Source: Verrucomicrobiaceae bacterium | Lineage (GTDB): Bacteria; Verrucomicrobiota; Verrucomicrobiia; Verrucomicrobiales; Verrucomicrobiaceae | Length of the DNA: 64,000 bases | Assembly (NCBI GenBank): GCA_015075365.1 | Contig: JABTUN010000001.1 | Span: 1,798,001-1,862,000 of the forward strand | Direction: 5' to 3' | Part shown: piece by piece, positions 1 through 7,050 of the stretch | Numbering within the stretch: the first letter of the stretch is position 1 | Layout of the letters: the number at the start of each line of letters is the position of its first letter | The notes under the pieces: generated by a model | Database searches by the model: none | What the model was told of the DNA's origin: nothing | The model's input: the letters and a program-made list of their open reading frames with translations, nothing else | Program-made: the position numbers and the translations under genes

Positions 1-3
1 ACG

Positions 4-17
4 TCTCACCTCTCACC
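4..17. repeat. two copies of a 7-bp repeat at the window edge
   Basis: Two tandem copies of TCTCACC lie upstream of mnmG. They match the right arm of the larger heptad hairpin inside mnmG (828-899). This looks like one arm of another copy, cut by the window edge. Confidence 0.5.
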
Positions 18-95
18 CCGCGTTGAATCGAGGACGAGTTCGAGTAGGAGGACGGTCCGCCGCCCCGTCTCCCAGCCTCCCCTTCCCCTGCCTCC

Positions 96-2099
96 ATGTC
101 CCTCTACACCTTCCCCAAGCACTACGATGTCATCGTCTGCGGAGCCGGTCACGCCGGGGTGGAGGCCGCAATGGCGGCGGCACGCATGGGCTGCCAGACG
201 GCCATTCTCACCCAGAATCTCGACACCATCTCCCAGATGTCGTGCAACCCCGCCATTGGCGGTCTGGCCAAGGGGCATGTCGTGCGGGAGATCGACGCCC
301 TCGGCGGGGTCATGGGCCGGAACACCGACGCCACCGGCATCCAGTTCCGCATGCTGAACGCCCGCAAGGGCCCCAGCGTCCAGGCCCCCCGCGCCCAGTG
401 CGACAAGAAGGCCTACCAGTTCCGCATGAAGTGGCTCATCGAGAACCAGCCCAACCTCGACCTCCACCAAGGGAATGCCGCCGAGATTCTCGTCGAAAAC
501 GACGCCATCACCGGCGTGCGCACCTCCCTCGGCATGATCTACCGGGCCAAAGCGGTCGTCATTTCCTCCGGCACCTTCATGCGCGGCCTGCTCCATGTCG
601 GCCAGCAGAACCAAGCCGGCGGGCGCATGGGCGACAGCATCTCCACCCTGTCCGACAGCCTCCGCACCCTCGGCTTCGACGTCCAGCGCTTCAAAACCGG
701 CACCCCCTGCCGCCTCAACAGCCGCAGCATCGACTTCTCCAAGTGCGACCTCCAGCCCGGCGATGAACCCGCGCCGAGGTTCAGCTACCTCTCGGGAGTG
801 CTGGCGGAAGACGAAGCCGAAGAGCCAGTGAGAAGTCAGAAGTCAGAAGTCAGAGGTGAAGGCGACTCCACTTCTCACCTCTCACCTCTCACTTCTCACG
901 GTTCCCCCACCCTCCCAACGACCGGTCCGAACCAGTTCACCCTCAACTCCTGGCGCGATGTAACGTTCCACGTGGAACAAATTCCCTGCTGGATCACATA
1001 CACCACCCCCCAGACGCACGACATCATCCGGGCGAACATCCACAAATCGGCCATGTATTCGGGCAAAATCGAGGGCGTCGGCCCCCGCTACTGCCCCTCC
1101 GTGGAGGACAAGGTGGTCCGCTTTGCCGAGAAGGAGCGCCACCAGATCTTCCTGGAGCCGGAGGGACGCCACACCCGCGAATTCTACGTCAATGGCGTCT
1201 CCACCTCCCTGCCCTTCGAGGTCCAGTATGACTTCATCCGGTCCATCCCCGGCCTCGAAAAGGCCGAGATCATCCGCCCCGGCTACGCCGTCGAATACGA
1301 CTACTGCCCGCCTACCCAGCTCCACCCCACCTTGGAGACGAAGCGCGTCTCCGGCCTCTACTTCGCCGGGCAGATCAACGGCACCTCTGGCTATGAAGAA
1401 GCCGCCGGCCAAGGCCTCATCGCCGGGGCCAATGCCGCCCTCAAGGTGCAGGGCCGCCCCCCTTTCCTGCTCCAGCGCAGCCAGGCCTACCTCGCCGTCA
1501 TGATCGACGACCTCGTCACGAAGGGCACCACCGAGCCCTACCGCCTCTTCACCTCCCGCGCCGAATACCGCCTCCTCCTCCGCCAGGACAACTGCGACCT
1601 CCGCTTGACCCCCCTCGCCGCCCAGATCGGCCTCGTCTCCGATTTCCGGAAACAGCACACCCAGGCTAAGCTCGACGCCGTTTCGGCCGCGAAGACCCTC
1701 CTCGCTGAAACCCGCCTCGACGGCATTTCCGCCGTCCAGTGGCTCAAACGGCCCGAAAACACCCCCACTTCCCTGCCCTCCGAGCTGCGCGACCGCTTCA
1801 CGCCCGAGGTCTGGACCCTCGTCGAAAACGACGTCAAATACGCCGGCTACATCACCCGACAGGAGGATCTCGTCGCCCGCACCGCCCGGATGGAAGAAAA
1901 AGTCATCCCTGCCGACTTCGACTACGCCGCCATCACCGCCCTCAAAACCGAAGCCCGCCACCGCCTCACCGCCGCCCGCCCCACCACCCTCGGCCAGGCC
2001 GCCCGCCTCCAAGGCGTCACCCCCGCCGACATCGCCCTGCTGGGCATCATGCTGAAACGCGGCAGCTCGGAAGCGGAAATCGAGCCGCAGAGTCGATAG
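96..2099 (+). CDS. mnmG: tRNA uridine-5-carboxymethylaminomethyl(34) synthesis enzyme MnmG
   Basis: MnmG is the FAD-binding partner of MnmE, and together they modify the wobble uridine (U34) of certain tRNAs in the cytoplasm. The N-terminus has a dinucleotide-binding GxGxxG at residues 16-21 (GAGHAG). The family signatures [16 protein letters not shown] and [15 protein letters not shown] follow, and the C-terminal helical domain is complete. At 667 residues it is about 40 longer than usual. The excess falls at residues 245-268, encoded by a repeat-built hairpin (828-899) sitting in a variable stretch between conserved blocks. The frame is intact, so the protein is probably functional. The ATG at 96 places the Rossmann motif at the expected distance from the start. 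No clear ribosome binding site is visible. Confidence 0.96.
   Translation: MSLYTFPKHYDVIVCGAGHAGVEAAMAAARMGCQTAILTQNLDTISQMSCNPAIGGLAKGHVVREIDALGGVMGRNTDATGIQFRMLNARKGPSVQAPRAQCDKKAYQFRMKWLIENQPNLDLHQGNAAEILVENDAITGVRTSLGMIYRAKAVVISSGTFMRGLLHVGQQNQAGGRMGDSISTLSDSLRTLGFDVQRFKTGTPCRLNSRSIDFSKCDLQPGDEPAPRFSYLSGVLAEDEAEEPVRSQKSEVRGEGDSTSHLSPLTSHGSPTLPTTGPNQFTLNSWRDVTFHVEQIPCWITYTTPQTHDIIRANIHKSAMYSGKIEGVGPRYCPSVEDKVVRFAEKERHQIFLEPEGRHTREFYVNGVSTSLPFEVQYDFIRSIPGLEKAEIIRPGYAVEYDYCPPTQLHPTLETKRVSGLYFAGQINGTSGYEEAAGQGLIAGANAALKVQGRPPFLLQRSQAYLAVMIDDLVTKGTTEPYRLFTSRAEYRLLLRQDNCDLRLTPLAAQIGLVSDFRKQHTQAKLDAVSAAKTLLAETRLDGISAVQWLKRPENTPTSLPSELRDRFTPEVWTLVENDVKYAGYITRQEDLVARTARMEEKVIPADFDYAAITALKTEARHRLTAARPTTLGQAARLQGVTPADIALLGIMLKRGSSEAEIEPQSR
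828..899. repeat. imperfect inverted repeat made of 7-bp units, inside mnmG
   Basis: The left arm (828-861) contains three AGAAGTC units followed by a variant unit. The right arm (871-899) contains TCACCTC, TCACCTC and TCACTTC. The arms are roughly complementary with a 9-base loop, so the element would fold. It is read through in frame as a low-complexity stretch rich in Ser, Glu and Thr. Confidence 0.8.
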
Positions 2100-2152
2100 A
2101 GGGACGCGCTGCGCCGCGCCCGATGAGGATTGGATGACGATTCACGACCTGT

Positions 2153-2182
2153 TAAATACACGAAATCGGTTTCGTGTATTTA
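2153..2182. promoter_or_regulatory. 13-bp palindrome upstream of the Fic gene, probable operator
   Basis: Perfect 13-bp arms (TAAATACACGAAA and its complement) are separated by the four bases TCGG. The centre is about 47 bases upstream of the preferred Fic start at 2215. The Fic protein has its own C-terminal winged helix, so autoregulation is a reasonable inference. Confidence 0.65.
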
Positions 2183-2214
2183 ATGTCCACATTATATTCA
2201 GGAATCATCGCTTC

Positions 2215-3351
2215 ATGAAGATCGAGGACTTCCAGCCCGGGAACTACAAGCCGCAGTTTCAATACCGCAGCTTTGATCCCATTCCTGTCAACCGACCTTG
2301 GACTTGGGACTCGCCCGAGATCCATCAACTGCTCGCAGAGGCCAGCCGTCATGTGGGTGAGCTCAACGGGCTCTCGTTGATCGTGCCGGACGTGGACCGC
2401 TTCATCCAGATGCACGTCGTCAAAGAAGCTCAAACGTCCAGCCGGATCGAGGGCACTCAGACCGAAATGGACGAGGCCATGGAGGACGACCCCGCCGAGA
2501 TCAGCCCCGAAAAGCGGGACGATTGGAAAGAGGTGCGCAACTACGTCCAGGCCATGAATCAGTCGATCGAGAGACTGCACACCCTGCCGCTCTCGAATCG
2601 CCTGCTTTGCGAAGCCCATGCCATCCTCATGCAGGGTGTGCGTGGCGAAGGCAAGACCCCCGGCGAGTTCCGCCGCAGTCAAAACTGGATCGGCGGAGCC
2701 ACCTTGGCCGATGCGGTTTTCATTCCTCCGCATCATGAAGACCTGCCCGCGCTCATGACCGATCTCGAGGCCTTCTGGCATGATGAAACCATCTTCGTGC
2801 CTGAACTCATCCGCATCGCCATCAGCCATTATCAGTTTGAGACCATCCATCCCTTTCTGGATGGCAATGGCCGCATCGGCCGCCTGCTCATCACACTCTA
2901 CTTGGTGAGCAAAGGGCTGCTGCGCCTGCCCTGCCTCTATGTCTCCGCGCATTTGGAGCAGCACCGCGCCGCCTATTACGATGCCCTCACCGCCGTTCGC
3001 ACCCGTGGAGACTTGGCTCACTGGATTCGCTTTTTCCTCGTCGCCATCAACGAAACGGCCAAAAAAGGCGTGCAGACCTTTCAGGCCATCCACCGCCTGC
3101 GCCAGACCGCCATGACCCAGGTCCAAAGCCTTGGCAAACGTGCCGCCAATGCGCAGCGCGTGCTCGACCTGCTCTACGCCAAGCCCGCCACCACCGCCGG
3201 AGCCCTCGCCAACCGTCTTGGCATCAGCCAGCCTACGGCGGATCGCACGCTCGCCGAACTCCGAAAGCTCGGCATCGTTCACGAGCTCACCGGCAGGCGG
3301 CGCAACCGCGTCTTCTACTTCAAAGACTACTATCAGCTCTTCTTGAGCTGA
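2215..3351 (+). CDS. Fic family protein with C-terminal winged helix
   Basis: Fic domains transfer AMP (or other nucleotide moieties) to protein hydroxyl groups. The core motif HPFLDGNGRIGR is at residues 212-223 with catalytic His212. An N-terminal inhibitory motif, SSRIEG (75-80), marks it as a self-inhibited class II Fic protein. Residues around 310-378 form a winged-helix segment (GALANRLGISQPTADRTLAE), giving the Fic-plus-DNA-binding architecture common in bacteria. The frame stays open 27 codons further upstream, but the ATG at 2215 puts the palindrome at 2153-2182 in the leader and gives the usual family N-terminus (MKIEDFQPGNY). The target is unknown. The protein could be a toxin-like or stress regulator. 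It stands alone, with no small antitoxin beside it. Confidence 0.9.
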   Translation: MKIEDFQPGNYKPQFQYRSFDPIPVNRPWTWDSPEIHQLLAEASRHVGELNGLSLIVPDVDRFIQMHVVKEAQTSSRIEGTQTEMDEAMEDDPAEISPEKRDDWKEVRNYVQAMNQSIERLHTLPLSNRLLCEAHAILMQGVRGEGKTPGEFRRSQNWIGGATLADAVFIPPHHEDLPALMTDLEAFWHDETIFVPELIRIAISHYQFETIHPFLDGNGRIGRLLITLYLVSKGLLRLPCLYVSAHLEQHRAAYYDALTAVRTRGDLAHWIRFFLVAINETAKKGVQTFQAIHRLRQTAMTQVQSLGKRAANAQRVLDLLYAKPATTAGALANRLGISQPTADRTLAELRKLGIVHELTGRRRNRVFYFKDYYQLFLS

Positions 3352-3400
3352 TCCAAACCGACACCCGTCCCCGCGGCCTGCCGCTCCGGTGATGATCGTC

Positions 3401-3687
3401 CAAGCACTTCCCCACCACCTGCCGTTTCGGCAACGGCTTCCCAACCACTTTTCCGGGCATCGCCGTTTGGGCGGTCGATTCTCAACGACTTTCCCGGTCA
3501 TCGCCATTTTGGCAGCGGCTTCCCAAGCGTTTTCCCGGTCACTGCCATTTCGGCAGCGGCTTCCGAAGTGTTTCCCCGGTCACCGCCAAAACGGCGGTTG
3601 CTTTCCAAATCGTTTCCCAGCCCTCGCCAGTTTGGCAGGCCTCCGGGAACTGAATTTTCGCACGCGCCAAAATAGCGGGTGTTTTCC
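3401..3687. repeat. tandem array of seven 41-bp degenerate repeats
   Basis: Units start at 3401, 3442, 3483, 3524, 3565, 3606 and 3647, each exactly 41 bases. The consensus runs CAAGCGTTTTCCCGG, then a central GCCRTTTYGGC-like block, then GGCTTCC. In units five and seven the central block is read as its complement (GCCAAAACGGC-like). A weaker eighth unit may precede at 3360. As 41 is not a multiple of three, repeats translate in shifting frames, which argues against coding. Confidence 0.85.
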
Positions 3688-3702
3688 ATGCTTTTACCTA
3701 AA

Positions 3703-3718
3703 TAAACACGGGTGTTTA
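3703..3718. promoter_or_regulatory. 7-bp palindrome before the orphan gene
   Basis: TAAACAC and GTGTTTA flank two G residues about 80 bases upstream of the preferred start at 3797. It is in an AT-richer leader and could be an operator or part of the promoter. The role is inferred from position only. Confidence 0.35.
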
Positions 3719-3796
3719 ACCCAAAAAGATCTCGACGCAAGCAGTCCTTTTCCGGTAAAAGGGCGTCGTCTCCCGAAAATCGTAACCAACCGTCCC

Positions 3797-4576
3797 ATGG
3801 CACGCTGGAACTTCGCTTTTTTCGACTCTGGCGTGCGCTGGGACTCACCCGACGCCCATCCCACCACCATGAGAACGCTCGCCTCCTTCCTGGAAAACCC
3901 GTTCGATGATGACGGCATCAGCATGGCCGAACTCATCGCCTTTACCACCGACCACTTGCAACGCATGAGCGCGAACAACTCCGCTGGCGAACTCACCGCC
4001 CGCATCGCCGCCACCACCAGCTCCCTCGCCGTCGTCGAAGACTGCGTCACCGATGACCAGGGCCGCCTCGGCGTGCGAAAAGCCCGCAAACAAGCGAAGG
4101 ACGACTTTCGCGAGCAAATCCCCACCGAGGTCAAACGCATCGAAGCCGGCTTCATCGCCGCGTTCGGCGCGGACTCGCCCATCTTGGTCGAAGCATTGCC
4201 GCAGGGCCGCACCATCTTCCAAACCTGCCGCGATGATCAGGTGGAGGTGCATCTGCAAACCTTGCTCGATGCCGCCACCACGCATCAGGCCCAGTTGGCT
4301 CCCGCCACACTCACCCAGGCCACGAATCTGAAGAACAACTGGGTCACGATTTATCAGGCCAGCGAGGCCTCCACCGGTGCAAAGACCGTGACACAGGAAG
4401 GCAAAAAGCTCGCCCGCGAGAACCTGCAGTTGATGCTCTTCCTCAACCTCCTCAAGCTCGCCGAAATGTTCCCCCGCCAGCCCGAAAAACTGAGCCTCTA
4501 CATGCAGCAGCACCTCCTGGAAAATCCCTCGTCACCCGAAGAACTCCAGCCGCCGCCTGCGCCTCCGACACCTTAA
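3797..4576 (+). CDS. orphan alpha-helical protein downstream of the 41-bp repeat array
   Basis: A 259-residue soluble protein without signal peptide or membrane segment. It starts MARWNFAFFDSG and ends in a Pro-rich tail (ELQPPPAPPTP). Most of it appears helical and charged. Two stretches look conserved-like: FLENPFDDDGISMAELIAFTTDHLQRM near residue 30, and a C-terminal block GKKLARENLQLMLFLNLL followed by a short LSLYMQQHLLE helix. I do not recognise a Pfam domain. The open frame extends to 3389, but that part is the tandem repeat read in shifting frames, so 3797 is the likelier start. The pairing of an orphan gene with a repeat array suggests a lineage-specific, possibly multicopy family. 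That is inference. Confidence 0.7.
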   Translation: MARWNFAFFDSGVRWDSPDAHPTTMRTLASFLENPFDDDGISMAELIAFTTDHLQRMSANNSAGELTARIAATTSSLAVVEDCVTDDQGRLGVRKARKQAKDDFREQIPTEVKRIEAGFIAAFGADSPILVEALPQGRTIFQTCRDDQVEVHLQTLLDAATTHQAQLAPATLTQATNLKNNWVTIYQASEASTGAKTVTQEGKKLARENLQLMLFLNLLKLAEMFPRQPEKLSLYMQQHLLENPSSPEELQPPPAPPTP

Positions 4577-4763
4577 CCTGCCTCCGGTGTTATCCAACAG
4601 GTTCCAGTATCCGCGTGCTGCATGTTATCCGACGTTTTTGTTGCCCTATTCCGCCATGCGCGGCTAAATCCACACCATGAAACAGGTCGGACCGTACTTT
4701 TCCCACACTTTTGTCGCCTATAAAGGTGCTGGCAAACCGACAGAAGTGTTTACCATCTGAATT
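4577..4763. other. non-coding interval left of the first cassette boundary
   Basis: No gene is convincing here. A 27-codon frame starting at 4678 is too short to support. TGTTATCC occurs twice, but no complete attC fold ends at the core site at 4764. It could hold a relic of an integron attachment site. Confidence 0.35.
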
Positions 4764-4771
4764 GTTCGCCC
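4764..4771 (+). other. integron core site (cassette 1 left boundary)
   Basis: GTTCGCCC. Recombination would cut between G and TT. Its complement, GGGCGAAC, is the R'' end of the attC that closes the same cassette (5349-5356). No full attC fold is visible to its left. Confidence 0.7.
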
Positions 4772-4792
4772 AACTAACAGCGTCTCCCGAGT

Positions 4793-5326
4793 GTGCCTGA
4801 CTCACCTTCAGCAAAGCATGAGCAGACCGCGCCGAGCAACTACGGTTGCAGAGGTGCCGCCTTGTGTGGTTGCCTTTTGCCAGTTCTGTTGTTTTTCACT
4901 GCTGCGGCCTCTGGAGACACTGGTGGACCGCTATTTTGGCCGCTGCTAGCCGTTTTTCTTGGTGCCGTCGGCTTGGCGGTTGGGTTGTATCTCCCGCGTT
5001 CTTCGGGTCGCAGATGTGAATCACCCCCGACTATTGAGAACTCCACCCGAGATGCACAGTTGTTCGAGAGCCTAGCATCAGACCTCATCGCTATGCTAGA
5101 TGCTGCCTCTACATTTGGACAGACTTCACCAGAGTGGCAGGCCTGTGCGGATGGCCTGCGAGAGCGACTTGATGGCATTTACGGACCTATCTACTCACAG
5201 ATCCCACATGACCTTGAACACTACCTTGCTGATTCTGACATCCGTCAGCGAGACATTGATTATCGAGCAGCCCAGGAGAGCTTCTTGCGGTCTTACGTCA
5301 CATCCTTGACCAGACCACCCGCATGA
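4793..5326 (+). CDS. cassette-borne small membrane protein of unknown function (cassette 1)
   Basis: A 177-residue protein with a short N-terminal cytoplasmic tail. Two closely spaced hydrophobic segments follow (around residues 23-42 and 47-67), then a soluble C-terminal domain with conserved-looking acidic and aromatic residues (SLASDLIAMLDAAS, YLADSDIRQRDIDYRAAQ). No known domain is recognised. Translation would start at GTG 4793, 22 bases after the core site GTTCGCCC. There is no good Shine-Dalgarno, which is common in integron cassettes. The stop at 5326 lies 22 bases before the attC, leaving almost no non-coding space, as expected for a cassette gene. Exact start is uncertain. Confidence 0.65.
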   Translation: MPDSPSAKHEQTAPSNYGCRGAALCGCLLPVLLFFTAAASGDTGGPLFWPLLAVFLGAVGLAVGLYLPRSSGRRCESPPTIENSTRDAQLFESLASDLIAMLDAASTFGQTSPEWQACADGLRERLDGIYGPIYSQIPHDLEHYLADSDIRQRDIDYRAAQESFLRSYVTSLTRPPA

Positions 5327-5348
5327 CACCAGACCATCGGCCACACAA

Positions 5349-5443
5349 GGGCGAACAAAACGGATGCAGGCAACGGCTCGAAGGCTATCTGTCGCGTCAG
5401 CAACGTCTCCCGCTCGCCGTCGCCTGATCCGAGTCGTTCGGGC
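5349..5443 (+). other. attC site 1
   Basis: 95 bases: R'' GGGCGAAC (5349-5356), spacer AAAA, L'' CGGATGCAG (5361-5369), inner arms ACGGC (5373-5377) and GCCGT (5416-5420), L' CTGATCCG (5424-5431), spacer AGTC, R' GTTCGGGC (5436-5443). L'' and L' pair fully except for one unpaired G, the extrahelical base position typical of attC sites. Spacing matches classical attC sites such as the Vibrio repeat. Confidence 0.88.
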
Positions 5444-5466
5444 AAGAAGCAGAGTCCATCGCCGCC

Positions 5467-6060
5467 ATGAAGAAGATAACCGTCGGCCTAGCCATCTTTA
5501 TGCTGCTCATCGGCTATATCGGATGGGAGTTGGCTTCTACCGACGTGGCACCGAGTTCAAACATGTGGCGGGCGCGTGAAGCTGTTCAGCCCACTCAGAC
5601 AGCCTCGGAAGGAGCCGATATCACTGATGGCGATTTGACTGCTGGAAACAAAGGCTCAATCCCAAACGCGCCCGGTGTCGCCGCATCTGCATCAACTGAC
5701 CACGGTTCTCAAGCCTTTCAGAGTGATGCAGCTACAGCACGTGCTGCCAAGCTGTCTTCCTCAGCTATCAAGTCCACAGGAGCGGCCATTTATGTATTTC
5801 ATAGCAAGACTATTGTTGCGACGGAAAAGCCCACCGAGTCAGAGAAGTCTAGATTGCAGCATGCCATTGGGTTGGCGACGGAGACACTCCGCCAGCCGAT
5901 TGTGGTTTTGGACGCAGATGCTCTAAGTCTATCCGGGGTGCCTTACGTTCTCTTTGCAAAGGATCGTTTTGATCTAACTGAAGCAATCAAGGCCAGCTAT
6001 TTGAGACTCAATCAGACCTCGTCAACTACCAAGGTGATTACCCAATCCCAACAGCAATGA
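5467..6060 (+). CDS. cassette-borne membrane-anchored protein of unknown function (cassette 2)
   Basis: A 197-residue protein with an N-terminal signal anchor (MKKITVGLAIFMLLIGYIGW). A low-complexity Ser/Thr/Ala linker runs to about residue 105. A small C-terminal alpha/beta domain begins near GAAIYVFHSKTIVATEKP and includes ESEKSRLQHAIGLATETL. It probably sits on the outer face of the inner membrane. No family is recognised. The ATG at 5467 follows the core site by 24 bases, and the stop is 15 bases before the next attC. Codon use and base composition are AT-richer than nearby housekeeping genes, consistent with horizontal acquisition as a cassette. Confidence 0.7.
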   Translation: MKKITVGLAIFMLLIGYIGWELASTDVAPSSNMWRAREAVQPTQTASEGADITDGDLTAGNKGSIPNAPGVAASASTDHGSQAFQSDAATARAAKLSSSAIKSTGAAIYVFHSKTIVATEKPTESEKSRLQHAIGLATETLRQPIVVLDADALSLSGVPYVLFAKDRFDLTEAIKASYLRLNQTSSTTKVITQSQQQ

Positions 6061-6075
6061 CAGCAAAACTCAAGA

Positions 6076-6168
6076 GCCCGAACAAAACGGATGCAGATAA
6101 CCGCTCTGGGCTATCTGTCGTATCTGCCACGTCTTGGGTTCGCGGTATCTGATCCGAGGCGTTCTGCC
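6076..6168 (+). other. attC site 2
   Basis: 93 bases: R'' GCCCGAAC (6076-6083), spacer AAAA, L'' CGGATGCAG (6088-6096), inner arms ACCGC (6100-6104) and GCGGT (6142-6146), L' CTGATCCG (6149-6156), spacer AGGC, R' GTTCTGCC (6161-6168). Compared with site 1, the inner stem has changed on both sides and still pairs (ACGGC:GCCGT to ACCGC:GCGGT). This is compensatory evidence that the single-stranded fold is under selection. Confidence 0.88.
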
Positions 6169-6175
6169 AAAAAAA

Positions 6176-6556
6176 ATGCAATCCAAAGCCTTCTCGATCG
6201 CAGTTGTCTCACTATTCGTGGCTGGAGTGGCGGCGTGGTATGCCGCCCGCTATTGGGCATTCGACCAGTTTCGTCCATTCTCTTTGATCGGAGTGGTGCT
6301 GGCGATTGCCCTCGCGATAAGTTTCGTGCGCGGAGATTTGTTCAGCAGATGGCTTACTCTGGCGTTTGGTATATTCGGAGCGTATTCGTCTTTTAATCTG
6401 TTTCTCCATATTCGCTCTAAAGTTGCGCTCCTTGAAGGCAAGGAAATGAATGGGGAAGCTTTCATCCTCCCTGGAGTATTGTTCTCCCTCTCCACAGTGC
6501 TGCTGATCGTCTCATTCATGGTTGGGCAGTTTCGCAAGCGGAAGGTCGCCAAATAG
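6176..6556 (+). CDS. cassette-borne integral membrane protein of unknown function (cassette 3)
   Basis: A 126-residue protein with about four hydrophobic segments (near residues 5-22, 36-50, 58-76 and 95-117), a basic C-terminus (QFRKRKVAK) and no recognised domain. The fold looks like a small four-helix inner-membrane protein. The ATG at 6176 is eight bases after the R' core of attC 2, with a run of A in between. An upstream in-frame start would lie inside the attC and is unlikely. The expected closing attC, whose R'' should read GGCAGAAC, is not found downstream, so the right end of this cassette has been lost or altered. Confidence 0.65.
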   Translation: MQSKAFSIAVVSLFVAGVAAWYAARYWAFDQFRPFSLIGVVLAIALAISFVRGDLFSRWLTLAFGIFGAYSSFNLFLHIRSKVALLEGKEMNGEAFILPGVLFSLSTVLLIVSFMVGQFRKRKVAK

Positions 6557-6792
6557 TTTAAACCAAAAAATGAAATCATCCCAGTGGCTCCTCCTCCTCT
6601 TCTCGGCCTCGTCGTTGGTCTCAGTCTTCATGAAAATGGTGAAAATGGTGTCAGTGTGCAACCCTCTGACAAACACTTTGCCTGGTCTGACGGCGGTGTG
6701 AACCGATTCTGGATGTTCTACCCGAATGAGGGATGAATTCCGCCCCAGCATCGTGATTGAAAAGTGTCCGCCAAGCATTTACACTCGTCTCC
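6557..6792. other. interval after the last cassette; possible short gene remnants
   Basis: Directly after the stop of the preceding gene the same frame stays open to 6736 and ends HFAWSDGGVNRFWMFYPNEG, which reads like real protein. A second frame from ATG 6570 begins like a signal peptide (MKSSQWLLLLFSASSL) but stops after 44 codons. These overlap, and one may be a frameshifted relic. No third attC is visible. Confidence 0.35.
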
Positions 6793-7050
6793 ATGACTCT
6801 GACCTATGATTCCGTGCTTGAGCACGCGTTGCAGTTGCCCGTCGTGGAACGCTCCCGCATCGCCACCCGGCTGATCGAGAGCGTGGAGGAGCCGGAAGAG
6901 ACGGCAGAGGTGAGCAGCGCCTGGCAGGCGGAGATTGACCGCCGGATGGAATCCATCCAAACCGGCACCGCCAAGCTGATGCCGCACGCGGAGGTGATGA
7001 CGGGTCTCCGTCAAAAGCTGGCTCAGCAGAACGCCGCTCGATCTGCATGA
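6793..7050 (+). CDS. antitoxin of a type II toxin-antitoxin pair (addiction module component family)
   Basis: An 85-residue protein beginning MTLTYDSVLEHALQLPVVERSRIATRLIESVEE, the usual pattern of short addiction-module antitoxins (TIGR02574-like) that pair with ParE/RelE toxins. The C-terminal half (WQAEIDRRMESIQTGTAKLMPHAEV) is the part expected to wrap around the toxin. The open frame extends 12 codons upstream, but ATG 6793 gives the family N-terminus. The stop overlaps the toxin start by four bases (ATGA), so the two are translationally coupled and the antitoxin is made first. Such pairs are normally repressed by their own complex. Confidence 0.82.
   Translation: MTLTYDSVLEHALQLPVVERSRIATRLIESVEEPEETAEVSSAWQAEIDRRMESIQTGTAKLMPHAEVMTGLRQKLAQQNAARSA

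Larger units (their letters stand above)
4764..6168 (+). mobile_element. integron-type gene cassette cluster without integrase
   Basis: Three GTT core sites (4764, 5436, 6161) delimit two complete cassettes, and a third follows. Each complete cassette is core site, short leader, one plus-strand ORF, attC. The R'' half of each attC is the exact complement of the core site that starts its own cassette: GTTCGCCC at 4764 with GGGCGAAC at 5349, and GTTCGGGC at 5436 with GCCCGAAC at 6076. That is expected if each cassette was once a circle. The base composition is AT-richer than the flanks. No tyrosine recombinase is encoded in the window, so this is a CALIN-type cluster or a distal part of an integron. 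Confidence 0.85.

Noticed and set aside
3401..3687. Possible CRISPR array
   Set aside because: Repeats are directly adjacent with an exact 41-base period and no unique spacers, units are degenerate, and there are no cas genes in the window.
3389..3796. N-terminal extension of the orphan protein across the repeat array
   Set aside because: The period of 41 is not a multiple of three, so the repeats are read in shifting frames, which is not protein-like. ATG 3797 is the better start.
4577..4763. A third attC or an attI ending at the core site 4764
   Set aside because: TGTTATCC occurs twice, but no arms pair as R''/L''/L'/R'. The claim is limited to a core site.
4764..6168. Cassette cluster read on the opposite strand
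   Set aside because: The extrahelical base lies in the first arm when read on the plus strand, and all ORFs precede their attC on the plus strand, so the plus orientation is right. The base is G where classical sites have C on this strand, which I note as a deviation.
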